Shown in pieces: positions 1-5,571 of a DNA stretch of 6,126 bases. This stretch comes from Clostridia bacterium (GTDB lineage: Bacteria > UBA6262 > WVXT01). The notes under the pieces were generated by a model. The model ran no database searches. It saw nothing but the letters and a program-made list of their open reading frames with translations, and was not told the origin of the DNA. Location: contig DAOVHK010000086.1 in the NCBI GenBank assembly GCA_030671905.1, positions 1 through 6,126 of the forward strand, in the 5' to 3' direction. The translations under genes and the position numbers were made by a program. Position 1 is the first letter of the stretch, and every line of letters starts with the position of its first letter.

Positions 1-463
1 CCCTGCCTCTGGCCACTTCTCCCAGCAAACTTAGAGTGATTACCGCATTCCTGGGAGAAGAAACTACATCACCGCCGACTATCTTAACTCCAAATTTCCT
101 TTCACACTTTAGCATCCCTTCGTATAAACCATCCACATCTCTGGTCAAACTGTCTTTAGAGAGCGCTAAAGAAACGAGAGCATACTTTGGCTTTCCACCC
201 ATAGCAATGATGTCGCTAATCGAGGAGACCATTGATTTATAACCTATCTTTTCAAAATCCGCATCCTCAGTATTAAAATGGACACTCTCCACCATTGTGT
301 CAGTGGTAGCCACTAAAAGCTTCTCACCATAAGGCTCAATCACTGCTGCATCGTCACCAATGCCAGCAATAATTCTCTTAATCTGAGAAGTGGGGTAATG
401 TTTCTCCACTCTCTTTTTTATCCGCTCTATTAATTCAAACTCACCAATTCTGGATATCTTCAT
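1..463 (-). CDS. thiL: Thiamine-monophosphate kinase, N-terminal half (partial at left edge)
   Basis: ThiL phosphorylates thiamine monophosphate to thiamine diphosphate with ATP in the cytosol, the last step of cofactor synthesis. The frame stays open from an ATG at 463 to the window edge, giving 154 residues of a protein that is usually about 310-330 long, so roughly the N-terminal half is present. Visible family motifs are the start MKISRIGEFELIERI, GIGDDAA (34-40), the metal-binding TTDTMVE stretch (53-59) followed by VHF, SISDIIAMGG (81-90), which matches the family NLSDIAAMGG block, LVSLAL (96-101) and VGGD (129-132). These belong to the N-terminal PurM-like ATP-binding domain. The start fits the family N-terminus, but the ribosome site ahead of it is weak (only an AGG). 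A strong terminator lies just upstream, so how it is transcribed is unclear. No frameshift or stop is seen in the visible part. Identification rests on motif recall; I am confident of the family. Confidence 0.93.
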   Translation of the reverse strand, partial: MKISRIGEFELIERIKKRVEKHYPTSQIKRIIAGIGDDAAVIEPYGEKLLVATTDTMVESVHFNTEDADFEKIGYKSMVSSISDIIAMGGKPKYALVSLALSKDSLTRDVDGLYEGMLKCERKFGVKIVGGDVVSSPRNAVITLSLLGEVARGR

Positions 464-477
464 CTGAGCCTGTAAAC

Positions 478-506
478 AAAAAAGGGGCTCCTTAAGAAGA
501 GCCCCT
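478..506 (-). terminator. Rho-independent terminator after the small membrane protein gene
   Basis: On the minus strand AGGGGCTCTT pairs with AGGAGCCCCT (one G-T wobble) around a CTTA tetraloop, and is followed directly by a run of six T. The hairpin spans 483-506 and the T-run 478-483. It begins 17 nt past the stop codon of the small membrane protein gene and should end the acpS-nnr-small protein transcript. It lies 14 nt ahead of the thiL start codon. Confidence 0.9.
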
Positions 507-523
507 CCTGTTGTATGTTTGAA

Positions 524-751
524 TTATTCCTTCTTCTCTTCAGAAGCCGGTGCTTTTGCCTCTTCCTTCTTAGCAACAATTTTATCCTTTACGCTGCTAA
601 CACCAGCAATTATAGCCACCAATCCTCCCCCTACTAACATAGCCGGAAGAACTCCTTTCAAAACTACCCACAATTCAAACCAAAGCTGTCCCCCGACAAA
701 CCAGATTGCGCCAATCGCTGCAATCACTAATCCGCCAATAATACTACCCAT
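524..751 (-). CDS. Small two-helix membrane protein, 75 aa, function unknown
   Basis: I do not recognise this family. The product is a 75-residue hydrophobic protein with no cleavable signal peptide that I can see. One glycine-rich helix covers about residues 3-21 (contains GGLVIAAIGAIWFVGG), a tryptophan-rich segment follows (LWFELWVV, 23-30), and a second helix covers about 34-52 (PAMLVGGGLVAIIAG). The last ~20 residues are charged and low in complexity, rich in Lys, Glu and Ala, and probably face the cytoplasm. I chose the ATG at 751 rather than the in-frame GTG at 760: that GTG is part of the Shine-Dalgarno sequence AGGAGGTGA, which sits 8 nt ahead of the ATG. The gene starts 44 nt after the nnr stop and ends just before a strong terminator, so it is the last gene of the acpS-nnr unit. 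The strong ribosome site and tight terminator suggest good expression. Its role may be unrelated to its metabolic neighbours. Confidence 0.8.
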   Translation of the reverse strand: MGSIIGGLVIAAIGAIWFVGGQLWFELWVVLKGVLPAMLVGGGLVAIIAGVSSVKDKIVAKKEEAKAPASEEKKE

Positions 752-756
752 TCCGT

Positions 757-765
757 TCACCTCCT
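757..765 (-). promoter_or_regulatory. Near-perfect Shine-Dalgarno site that decides the small protein's start
   Basis: AGGAGGTGA on the minus strand matches nine consecutive bases of the canonical anti-Shine-Dalgarno complement, with its AGGAGG core 8 nt ahead of the ATG at 751. It contains the alternative GTG codon (758-760), so a start at that GTG is unlikely. It is the strongest ribosome site in the window. Confidence 0.85.
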
Positions 766-795
766 CCTAAAATTGTTTGCCTTTTCTGGCAACTT

Positions 796-2358
796 TTAAT
801 TTTCCAATACTTCTCTCACTGCTCCTGGTATTTTCTCCACTATATCTGAGGCGATAAGGCTCATTTCTCCCTTTTCCCGTCTGGCCAAATCTCCTGCCAG
901 ACTATGGAGATAGACTCCACAGATGGCAGCAGAAAGCAAACTATTTTTCTTTCCCGTCTCCAATAACCGAAGTTGACCTACTAACCCACCAATCATCCCC
1001 GATAAAACATCACCGCTACCTCCGCTAGCCATTCCCGGATTGCCCAGGGGATTAATAAACACATCTTCTCCTTTTGTAACTACCGTCTGATACCCCTTCA
1101 AAACACATACCAAATTATTCTCTTCGGAGAATTGGAAAGCATGTCTTATTCTCTCTCTCTGTATCTCCTCTGCTTTCTTTCCCAACAATCTCCCCAGTTC
1201 TCCAGGGTGGGGAGTGATAATAATTTTAGCTTTTGCCTTAGCCAGAGTTGCTTCGCTAGCTAACAAATTTATTCCGTCAGCATCCAGGATACAAGGCAAA
1301 TCTACTTTCTTAAGAATCTTTTTCACCAGCTTTCCAGTACTCCTATTAGTCGACAGCCCTGGTCCAATAACAATAACGTCTACCTTTCTCCTTTCTATAA
1401 AATCTAAAATTTCTCCTATTCCCTTTGCTCTCAAACTCTTCTCCTCTGTTTCTGGTAGAGGAAGTGTCATAGCTTCAGTAATTTTAACTTCCATAATAGT
1501 ATTCAGGCTTTCAGGAATTCCTAAAGTTACCAACCCAGCTCCCACCTTCAATGCCCCCTGGCAAGCTAAAGTTGCCGCTCCCGTCATACCGAAAGAGCCA
1601 GCCAGAATTAGAACGTGCCCGAAGCTTTTCTTATGGGCATTCTTTCTCCTCTTTGGTAATATCTCCCTGATTTCAGAAGAGGTAAGCATGTTCCATCGGG
1701 AAGGTGAATCTTCATTCTTTATTCCAATATCCACAGCCCTGATATTTCCCACAAACCTGTAACCTGGATAGAGAAAGAGTCCCTTCTTGGGATAAGCAAA
1801 AGTCACAGTCAAATCAGAATCTACACAGGGATCCCCAACTTCTCCTGTATTACCGTTTACTCCTGAAGGAATGTCACAGGCAACCACGTACTTCTTTGAA
1901 TTATTAATGGCTTCAATTGTATCTTTTGCCATATCCCCTATAACGCCTGAAAATCCTGTGCCAAAAATAGCATCAACTATTATATCGCTCCGGAAAATCT
2001 CTTCTTTTATCTTTTCAGTAGAAAGGTCCTTAAGAGGGATGATGTCTATATCAGCTCCCCTTGCCCGGGTCAGATTAGTCTTTGTATCCTCTCTCATTTC
2101 CTCTTCTTCTGCAACAAGAATCACTCTAACCTGAGCACCCAACCCTTTCAATTTCCTTGCCACTACCAGCCCATCTCCTCCGTTATTCCCCTTTCCCACA
2201 AAAACAACAATCTTTTTCTTAACTATATCGGTAATTTCTTTCTGAAGAACTCTAACCAGCCCAGTCCCCGCCCGCTCCATCAATTCAATTCCCGCAGTAC
2301 CTTCGGAAATCGCCTTATTATCCAGCACTCTCATCTGTTCAGAAGAAACTATCTTCAT
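796..2358 (-). CDS. nnr: Bifunctional NAD(P)HX epimerase / ADP-dependent NAD(P)HX dehydratase (YjeF type)
   Basis: This enzyme repairs hydrated, inactive NADH and NADPH. The N-terminal domain interconverts the R and S hydrates, and the C-terminal domain removes water from the S form using ADP (ATP in eukaryotes). At 520 residues it is the full fused length, close to the 515 of E. coli YjeF. The epimerase half (about 1-220) shows the N-terminal block with SEQM and DNKAI, the phosphate-binding loop GKGNNGGDG (55-63), VDAIFGTGFSG (128-138) and CDIPSGVNGNTGE (161-173). The dehydratase half (about 225-520), of the ribokinase-like fold, shows KKSFGHVLILAGS (243-255), GAGLVTLG (273-280), IGPGLS (331-336), DADGINLLA (359-367), ITPHPGELGRLLG (381-393) and GGSGDVLSGMIGG (446-458), with Asp450 as the expected catalytic base. 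The start matches the family N-terminus and a stop lies four codons upstream in frame. The ribosome site is weak (GTGGA). It is 61 nt downstream of acpS, a very common pairing in bacteria. Confidence 0.96.
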   Translation of the reverse strand: MKIVSSEQMRVLDNKAISEGTAGIELMERAGTGLVRVLQKEITDIVKKKIVVFVGKGNNGGDGLVVARKLKGLGAQVRVILVAEEEEMREDTKTNLTRARGADIDIIPLKDLSTEKIKEEIFRSDIIVDAIFGTGFSGVIGDMAKDTIEAINNSKKYVVACDIPSGVNGNTGEVGDPCVDSDLTVTFAYPKKGLFLYPGYRFVGNIRAVDIGIKNEDSPSRWNMLTSSEIREILPKRRKNAHKKSFGHVLILAGSFGMTGAATLACQGALKVGAGLVTLGIPESLNTIMEVKITEAMTLPLPETEEKSLRAKGIGEILDFIERRKVDVIVIGPGLSTNRSTGKLVKKILKKVDLPCILDADGINLLASEATLAKAKAKIIITPHPGELGRLLGKKAEEIQRERIRHAFQFSEENNLVCVLKGYQTVVTKGEDVFINPLGNPGMASGGSGDVLSGMIGGLVGQLRLLETGKKNSLLSAAICGVYLHSLAGDLARREKGEMSLIASDIVEKIPGAVREVLEN

Positions 2359-2386
2359 ATCGGTCCACTATTCCTCATCTCTTTCC

Positions 2387-2419
2387 CTCTCCTCTGGGGA
2401 GAGGATAGAGGTGAGGGGG
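2387..2419. repeat. Intergenic G/C-rich hairpin repeat, copy A
   Basis: The spacer between acpS and nnr holds a palindrome (CCTCTCC, 2386-2392, pairing with GGAGAGG, 2398-2404) followed on the plus strand by the tail GATAGAGGTGAGGGGG, which ends one base before the acpS stop codon. A second, closely similar element lies at 5523-5557 in the same orientation with a tail differing at two of 16 bases. The shape resembles dispersed intergenic palindromes of the REP kind. On the minus strand it is not followed by a T-run, so it does not look like an intrinsic terminator, though it could affect RNA stability or processing. Confidence 0.75.
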
Positions 2420-2770
2420 TTATTCAACCACTATCGCCTGGGCAACCGCATAGTCACGAGAGTGGGTTAGACTAACCAGAATTTTTAAAGGGTCAAGCCT
2501 CCTACCTTTCAGATAGACCTGCGGCTGACCATTCGGCCTGTTTCTAATCTCTATATTCTTTAAACCCACACCGCCTTTCCCCAGCGCCTTCCAAACAGCC
2601 TCCTTGGCAGCAAAGCGAACTGCATAGTGGTGATACTTTTTCCTCTTCTTCTCACAATACCTGATTTCGTTCTTGGTAAATAAGCGGTTCTTCAACCGCT
2701 CATCTTTTTCCATTAACTTCTTAATTCTACTGATTTCAACTATATCTATGCCCGTGCCAAAAATTGGCAT
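2420..2770 (-). CDS. acpS: Holo-[acyl-carrier-protein] synthase
   Basis: AcpS transfers the 4'-phosphopantetheine arm of coenzyme A to a serine of acyl carrier protein, which switches on fatty acid and lipid synthesis in the cytosol. The 116-residue length is typical (family about 115-130). Motifs of the AcpS-type transferase are clear: GIDIVEISRI (7-16) with the magnesium-binding Asp9, LFTKNEIRYC (30-39), RFAAKEAVWKALG (52-64) with Glu57 and Lys56, GVGLKNIEI (67-75), and VSLTHSRDYAVAQAIV (99-114). The ATG at 2770 has a good ribosome site, AAGGAG, 7 nt upstream, and is preceded by a sigma70-type promoter, so acpS appears to head its own unit with nnr and the small membrane protein. A hairpin repeat begins immediately after its stop codon. 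No anomaly is seen in the coding sequence. Confidence 0.96.
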   Translation of the reverse strand: MPIFGTGIDIVEISRIKKLMEKDERLKNRLFTKNEIRYCEKKRKKYHHYAVRFAAKEAVWKALGKGGVGLKNIEIRNRPNGQPQVYLKGRRLDPLKILVSLTHSRDYAVAQAIVVE

Positions 2771-2819
2771 TCCTTTTCTCCTTCTAAACAGAGTAATTCC
2801 CTCTTACGCTTTTCGGTTT

Positions 2820-2848
2820 ATAATACAAAAAAGTATCAGGAAAATCAA
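2820..2848 (-). promoter_or_regulatory. Predicted sigma70-type promoter for acpS
   Basis: On the minus strand TTGATT (2843-2848) and TATTAT (2820-2825) are separated by exactly 17 nt. The first matches TTGACA at four of six bases and the second matches TATAAT at five of six. The region upstream holds A/T tracts (for example TATTTTTTA near 2866-2874 and AAAAA near 2853-2857) that could act as an UP-like element. Transcription would start near 2812-2814, giving a leader of about 43 nt before the acpS ATG. It is the best promoter match I found in the window. Confidence 0.65.
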
Positions 2849-2889
2849 GACCTTTTTCGACGCCTAAAAAATACCCTGAGACCTCTGAC

Positions 2890-2915
2890 TACATCACGCT
2901 CCGATGTATCGGAGC
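2890..2915. repeat. Palindromic element after glmS with two competing hairpins
   Basis: GCTCCGA TGTA TCGGAGC (plus strand, 2898-2915) forms a perfect 7-bp hairpin with a 4-nt loop, 9 nt beyond the glmS stop codon. An overlapping pair, TACATC (2890-2895) with GATGTA (2903-2908), could form a different 6-bp hairpin with a 7-nt loop, and the two are mutually exclusive. On the minus strand, the direction of glmS, the first hairpin is not followed by a T-run, so it is not a canonical terminator. It may be a dispersed intergenic repeat, or a 3'-end-stabilising or Rho-linked structure. Confidence 0.55.
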
Positions 2916-2924
2916 TACTCCAGA

Positions 2925-4769
2925 TTACTCAACAGTAACGCTCTTGGCAAGATTACGCGGTTGGTCCACATCGCAACCCCTGAGGGCAGCAATATGATAA
3001 GCTAACAGCTGCAGCGAAACCACATTGACAATAGGAGACAGTATCTCCATCGTCTCCGACAAATAAAATACATACTCGGCTTTCTTCTTAATCTCCTTAT
3101 TGTTCTTGGTAGCTAAGGCAATTACAATCCCATCACGGGCTTTCACTTCTTCTATATTCGCCATCACTTTTTCGTAGACTTTGCTATCGGTGGCAATAGC
3201 TAAAACAGGCATATTCTTGTCAATTAGAGCAATCGGTCCGTGCTTCATCTCGCCAGCAGGATAGCCCTCTGCATGAATATACGATATCTCTTTCAATTTC
3301 AGTGCGCCCTCCAGAGCGATGGGATAGTTTATGTGGCGTCCTAAAAATAGAAAATCTATCTTCTTGAAATAACTCTGCGCACAGGCTATAATCTCCTCTT
3401 GATTTTCTAAGACCTCTTCCACCTGGTGAGGAATGCGCAGAAGATGCATCAATATATTCCTGGCTTTTTCTTTTCCCAAAGTTCCCCTTACTCTCCCGAA
3501 ATAGATTGCCAAAAGGCATAAAGCCGTAAGTTGGGCAGTGAATGCTTTGCTGGAAGCCACCCCAATTTCCGGCCCAGCCCTGGTATAGATTACGCCATCT
3601 GCTTCCCGGGTGGCTGTAGAACCAAGCACATTGCAGATAGCTAAAGTCTTTCCTCCCTTCTCTTTTGCTTCTTTCAATCCCGCCAGCGTGTCCGCAGTCT
3701 CTCCTGATTGGGAAATCAAAAGAACGAGAGTATTGCCATTTATAATAGGGTTTCTATAGCGAAATTCAGAACCGATGTCCACCTCACAGGGAAGCCTCAC
3801 CAGTTCCTCGAAAAGGAATTCCCCGTAGAGTGCAGAATGGTATGAAGTGCCACAGGCAACGATATACACCTTCTCAATCTTTCTAATCTCCTCTTTGGAA
3901 AGTCCTATTTCTTCCAGATAGACCTCACCTTTATCTGGCGCCATCCTTCCCCGAAAAGTGTCCCGGATAGCCCTGGGCTGTTCGTGAATCTCCTTAAGCA
4001 TAAAATGCTTATAGCCACCCTTTTCCGCCATCACCGGGTCCCAGCTTATTTGAAATACCTTCTTTTTTATTTTCCTACCCGACTTATCGTAGACCTCCAC
4101 CCCACTGGTACTCACCTCGGCTGTCTCACCGTCATCAAGATAGATTACTTTTCTCGTATATCCCAAGATTGCTGGAACATCAGAAGCAATAAAATATTCT
4201 TTTCTCCCCAGCCCAATAACCAGGGGACTCTCCTTGCGGGCGCAGACAATCTTCTCCGGGTCATCAACAGAGATAACTCCTACGGCATAAGAACCCTCCA
4301 CTTCTTTAAGCGCCCTCTGAAGTGCGAAAAGAATGGACTTCTTCCCTCTCGATTTGGCAAGATACTTTTCTACAAGATGAGCCAAAACCTCAGTATCCGT
4401 TTCCGATTTAAATTTATGCCCCTCCTTTATCAACCCCTTCTTCAATGTAAGATAATTCTCAATAATTCCATTGTGCACTACCACCAGTCTGTCCTGACAA
4501 TCAGTATGAGGATGTGCATTCTCTTCAGAAGGTCTGCCGTGAGTTGCCCATCTCGTGTGCCCCAGGGCTATACTCCCCTTACAGGGTTTCTCCTTCAACG
4601 CATTTTCCAGATTGCAAATCTTCCCCATACATCTTCTCAGTTCCAGCCTGCCATTCTCAATTACACCAATACCTGCTGAGTCGTAGCCCCGATATTCTAA
4701 TCTCTTTAATCCATCAATTAAAATCGGAACAACATCCTTATTCCCCACATAGCCCACAATTCCACACAT
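2925..4769 (-). CDS. glmS: Glutamine-fructose-6-phosphate aminotransferase (isomerizing)
   Basis: GlmS makes glucosamine-6-phosphate from fructose-6-phosphate and glutamine, the entry step to UDP-GlcNAc for peptidoglycan and lipopolysaccharide. The 614-residue protein is full length (E. coli 609). The N-terminal glutaminase domain (about 1-240) begins MCGIVGYVG, so Cys2 is the nucleophile after Met removal; GHTRWATHG (70-78), HNGIIENY (99-106) and ETDTEVLAH (123-131) are intact. The first SIS domain (about 290-430) carries CGTSYHS (306-312), SQSGETADT (353-361) and SSKAFTAQ (406-413). The second (about 460-600) carries ALEGALKLKEISYIHAEGY (485-503) and GEMKHGP (506-512), with the ring-opening His510. 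The C-terminal tail NLAKSVTVE, with the substrate-binding Lys609, is canonical. It starts 9 nt after the pdxJ stop, and its ribosome site AGAGGTG overlaps that stop, so translation is probably coupled. No glmS ribozyme fits in the 9-nt gap. Confidence 0.98.
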   Translation of the reverse strand: MCGIVGYVGNKDVVPILIDGLKRLEYRGYDSAGIGVIENGRLELRRCMGKICNLENALKEKPCKGSIALGHTRWATHGRPSEENAHPHTDCQDRLVVVHNGIIENYLTLKKGLIKEGHKFKSETDTEVLAHLVEKYLAKSRGKKSILFALQRALKEVEGSYAVGVISVDDPEKIVCARKESPLVIGLGRKEYFIASDVPAILGYTRKVIYLDDGETAEVSTSGVEVYDKSGRKIKKKVFQISWDPVMAEKGGYKHFMLKEIHEQPRAIRDTFRGRMAPDKGEVYLEEIGLSKEEIRKIEKVYIVACGTSYHSALYGEFLFEELVRLPCEVDIGSEFRYRNPIINGNTLVLLISQSGETADTLAGLKEAKEKGGKTLAICNVLGSTATREADGVIYTRAGPEIGVASSKAFTAQLTALCLLAIYFGRVRGTLGKEKARNILMHLLRIPHQVEEVLENQEEIIACAQSYFKKIDFLFLGRHINYPIALEGALKLKEISYIHAEGYPAGEMKHGPIALIDKNMPVLAIATDSKVYEKVMANIEEVKARDGIVIALATKNNKEIKKKAEYVFYLSETMEILSPIVNVVSLQLLAYHIAALRGCDVDQPRNLAKSVTVE

Positions 4770-4773
4770 AAAA

Positions 4774-4781
4774 CACCTCTA
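4774..4781 (-). promoter_or_regulatory. glmS ribosome binding site overlapping the pdxJ stop codon
   Basis: On the minus strand the pdxJ stop TAG (4779-4781) runs straight into GAGGTG, giving TAGAGGTG, 4 nt ahead of the glmS ATG. Ribosomes ending pdxJ would be positioned on the glmS ribosome site, which supports co-transcription and translational coupling of the two genes. Confidence 0.75.
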
Positions 4782-5495
4782 TCTCTTGATTAATCTTTTC
4801 ATCTCCCTCACAGCCTGAGCCAGACCAACGAATACAGAACGGGAAATAATAGAATGTCCAATATTCAAATCTTCTATTCCGGGAATTCTTACCACCGGTC
4901 TCACATTCTGGTAATTAAGTCCATGACCAGCATTAAGGCGTAACCCCATTTTCACTGCCAACTTACCCGCCTGTTTCAATTTCTTTAGTTCTTTCAGTTG
5001 TTTCGTTTTCCCTTTTGCCTCTGCGTAAGTTCCCGTATGGAGTTCCACGCAATCGGCGCCAACCTCCTTAGCCGCTCTAACCTGTTTAGGTTCAGGGTCA
5101 ATAAAAAGACTCACCAAAATTCCCTTCTTGTTAAGCCTGTTAACCACCCCTGCCAATCTTCTCCTCTGCCCCCAAACATCCAGCCCACCCTCAGTAGTTA
5201 ACTCTCTCCTCTTCTCAGGAACTATACACACCTCATCTGGAACAACTCTTAAAGCAATCTCCACAATCTGCCGGGTTGCAGCCATTTCCAGATTCAATTT
5301 TGTGTTAACTATTTTCCTCAAAGAATAGACATCTCTATCCTGAATATGCCTGCGGTCCTCTCTCAAGTGCACAGTGATTCCATCCGCGCCCGCCTTCTCG
5401 CAAATCTTTGCAGCTTCTATAAGGTCAGGATAAGGAGTAAATCTCGCCTGCCGTAAAGTCGCCACATGGTCAATATTTACTCCCAAATTCGCCAT
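4779..5495 (-). CDS. pdxJ: Pyridoxine 5'-phosphate synthase
   Basis: PdxJ condenses 1-deoxy-D-xylulose 5-phosphate with the PdxA product (3-amino-1-hydroxyacetone 1-phosphate) to give pyridoxine 5'-phosphate, precursor of PLP. The 238-residue TIM-barrel protein is of standard length (about 235-245). The N-terminal NIDHVATLRQAR (7-18), GADGITVHLREDRRHIQDRDV (36-56 with His43), NLEMA (68-72 with Glu70), CIVPEKRRELTTEGG (90-104), VSLFIDP (128-134), VELHTGTYA (150-158) and the late NAGHGLNYQNV (188-198 with His191) are all present, so the active site looks intact. The ATG at 5495 has GAGGA 5-6 nt upstream. It lies 76 nt after the HD-GYP gene, across a hairpin repeat, and 9 nt before glmS. Presence of PdxJ implies the DXP-dependent PLP route rather than PdxS/PdxT. 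Confidence 0.97.
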   Translation of the reverse strand: MANLGVNIDHVATLRQARFTPYPDLIEAAKICEKAGADGITVHLREDRRHIQDRDVYSLRKIVNTKLNLEMAATRQIVEIALRVVPDEVCIVPEKRRELTTEGGLDVWGQRRRLAGVVNRLNKKGILVSLFIDPEPKQVRAAKEVGADCVELHTGTYAEAKGKTKQLKELKKLKQAGKLAVKMGLRLNAGHGLNYQNVRPVVRIPGIEDLNIGHSIISRSVFVGLAQAVREMKRLIKR

Positions 5496-5522
5496 TTGTA
5501 TCCTCTACAAAATTATTTCCTT

Positions 5523-5557
5523 CTCTCCCCTCGGGGGAGAGGGTAGGGGTGAGGGGG
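5523..5557. repeat. Intergenic G/C-rich hairpin repeat, copy B
   Basis: On the plus strand CTCTCCCC (5523-5530) and GGGGAGAG (5534-5541) form an 8-bp hairpin around TCG, followed by the tail GGTAGGGGTGAGGGGG. It matches copy A at 2387-2419 in order, orientation and tail (14 of 16 bases) and, like copy A, sits shortly downstream of a stop codon, here that of the HD-GYP gene (14 nt). The hairpin core is 2 nt longer than in copy A. No T-run follows on the minus strand, so it is not a typical terminator. Confidence 0.8.
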
Positions 5558-5571
5558 AATACCCCACAATC

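Noticed and set aside
36..242. Plus-strand 68-codon frame near the left edge
   Set aside because: It is antisense to the thiL coding frame, which runs unbroken through the same bases and has strong family motifs.
777..792. Small hairpin TTGCC/GGCAA between nnr and the small membrane protein gene
   Set aside because: Only a 5-bp stem with a 6-nt loop, and the nearest T-run (TTTT) on the minus strand is short and four bases away; too weak to call a terminator.
1214..1762. Plus-strand open frame of 182 codons antisense to nnr
   Set aside because: Fully overlaps the dehydratase half of nnr, with hydrophobic low-information translation typical of antisense frames; no family recognised.
3220..3519. 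Minus-strand 99-codon frame within glmS in another reading frame
   Set aside because: It overlaps the second SIS domain of an intact glmS; there is no sign of a frameshift in glmS that would give it meaning.
3984..4679. Plus-strand open frame of 231 codons antisense to glmS
   Set aside because: It lies wholly inside the clearly conserved glmS gene, has no recognisable motif and no convincing ribosome site; it is a by-product of glmS codon use.
4770..4778. A glmS ribozyme/riboswitch ahead of glmS
   Set aside because: Only 9 nt separate the pdxJ stop from the glmS start, and the upstream sequence is conserved pdxJ coding; there is no room for the ribozyme.
5496..5571. Promoter for pdxJ in the spacer after the HD-GYP gene
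   Set aside because: A/T-rich bases near the pdxJ ribosome site could resemble a -10, but no -35 at proper spacing is seen, and most of the spacer is the G/C-rich repeat.
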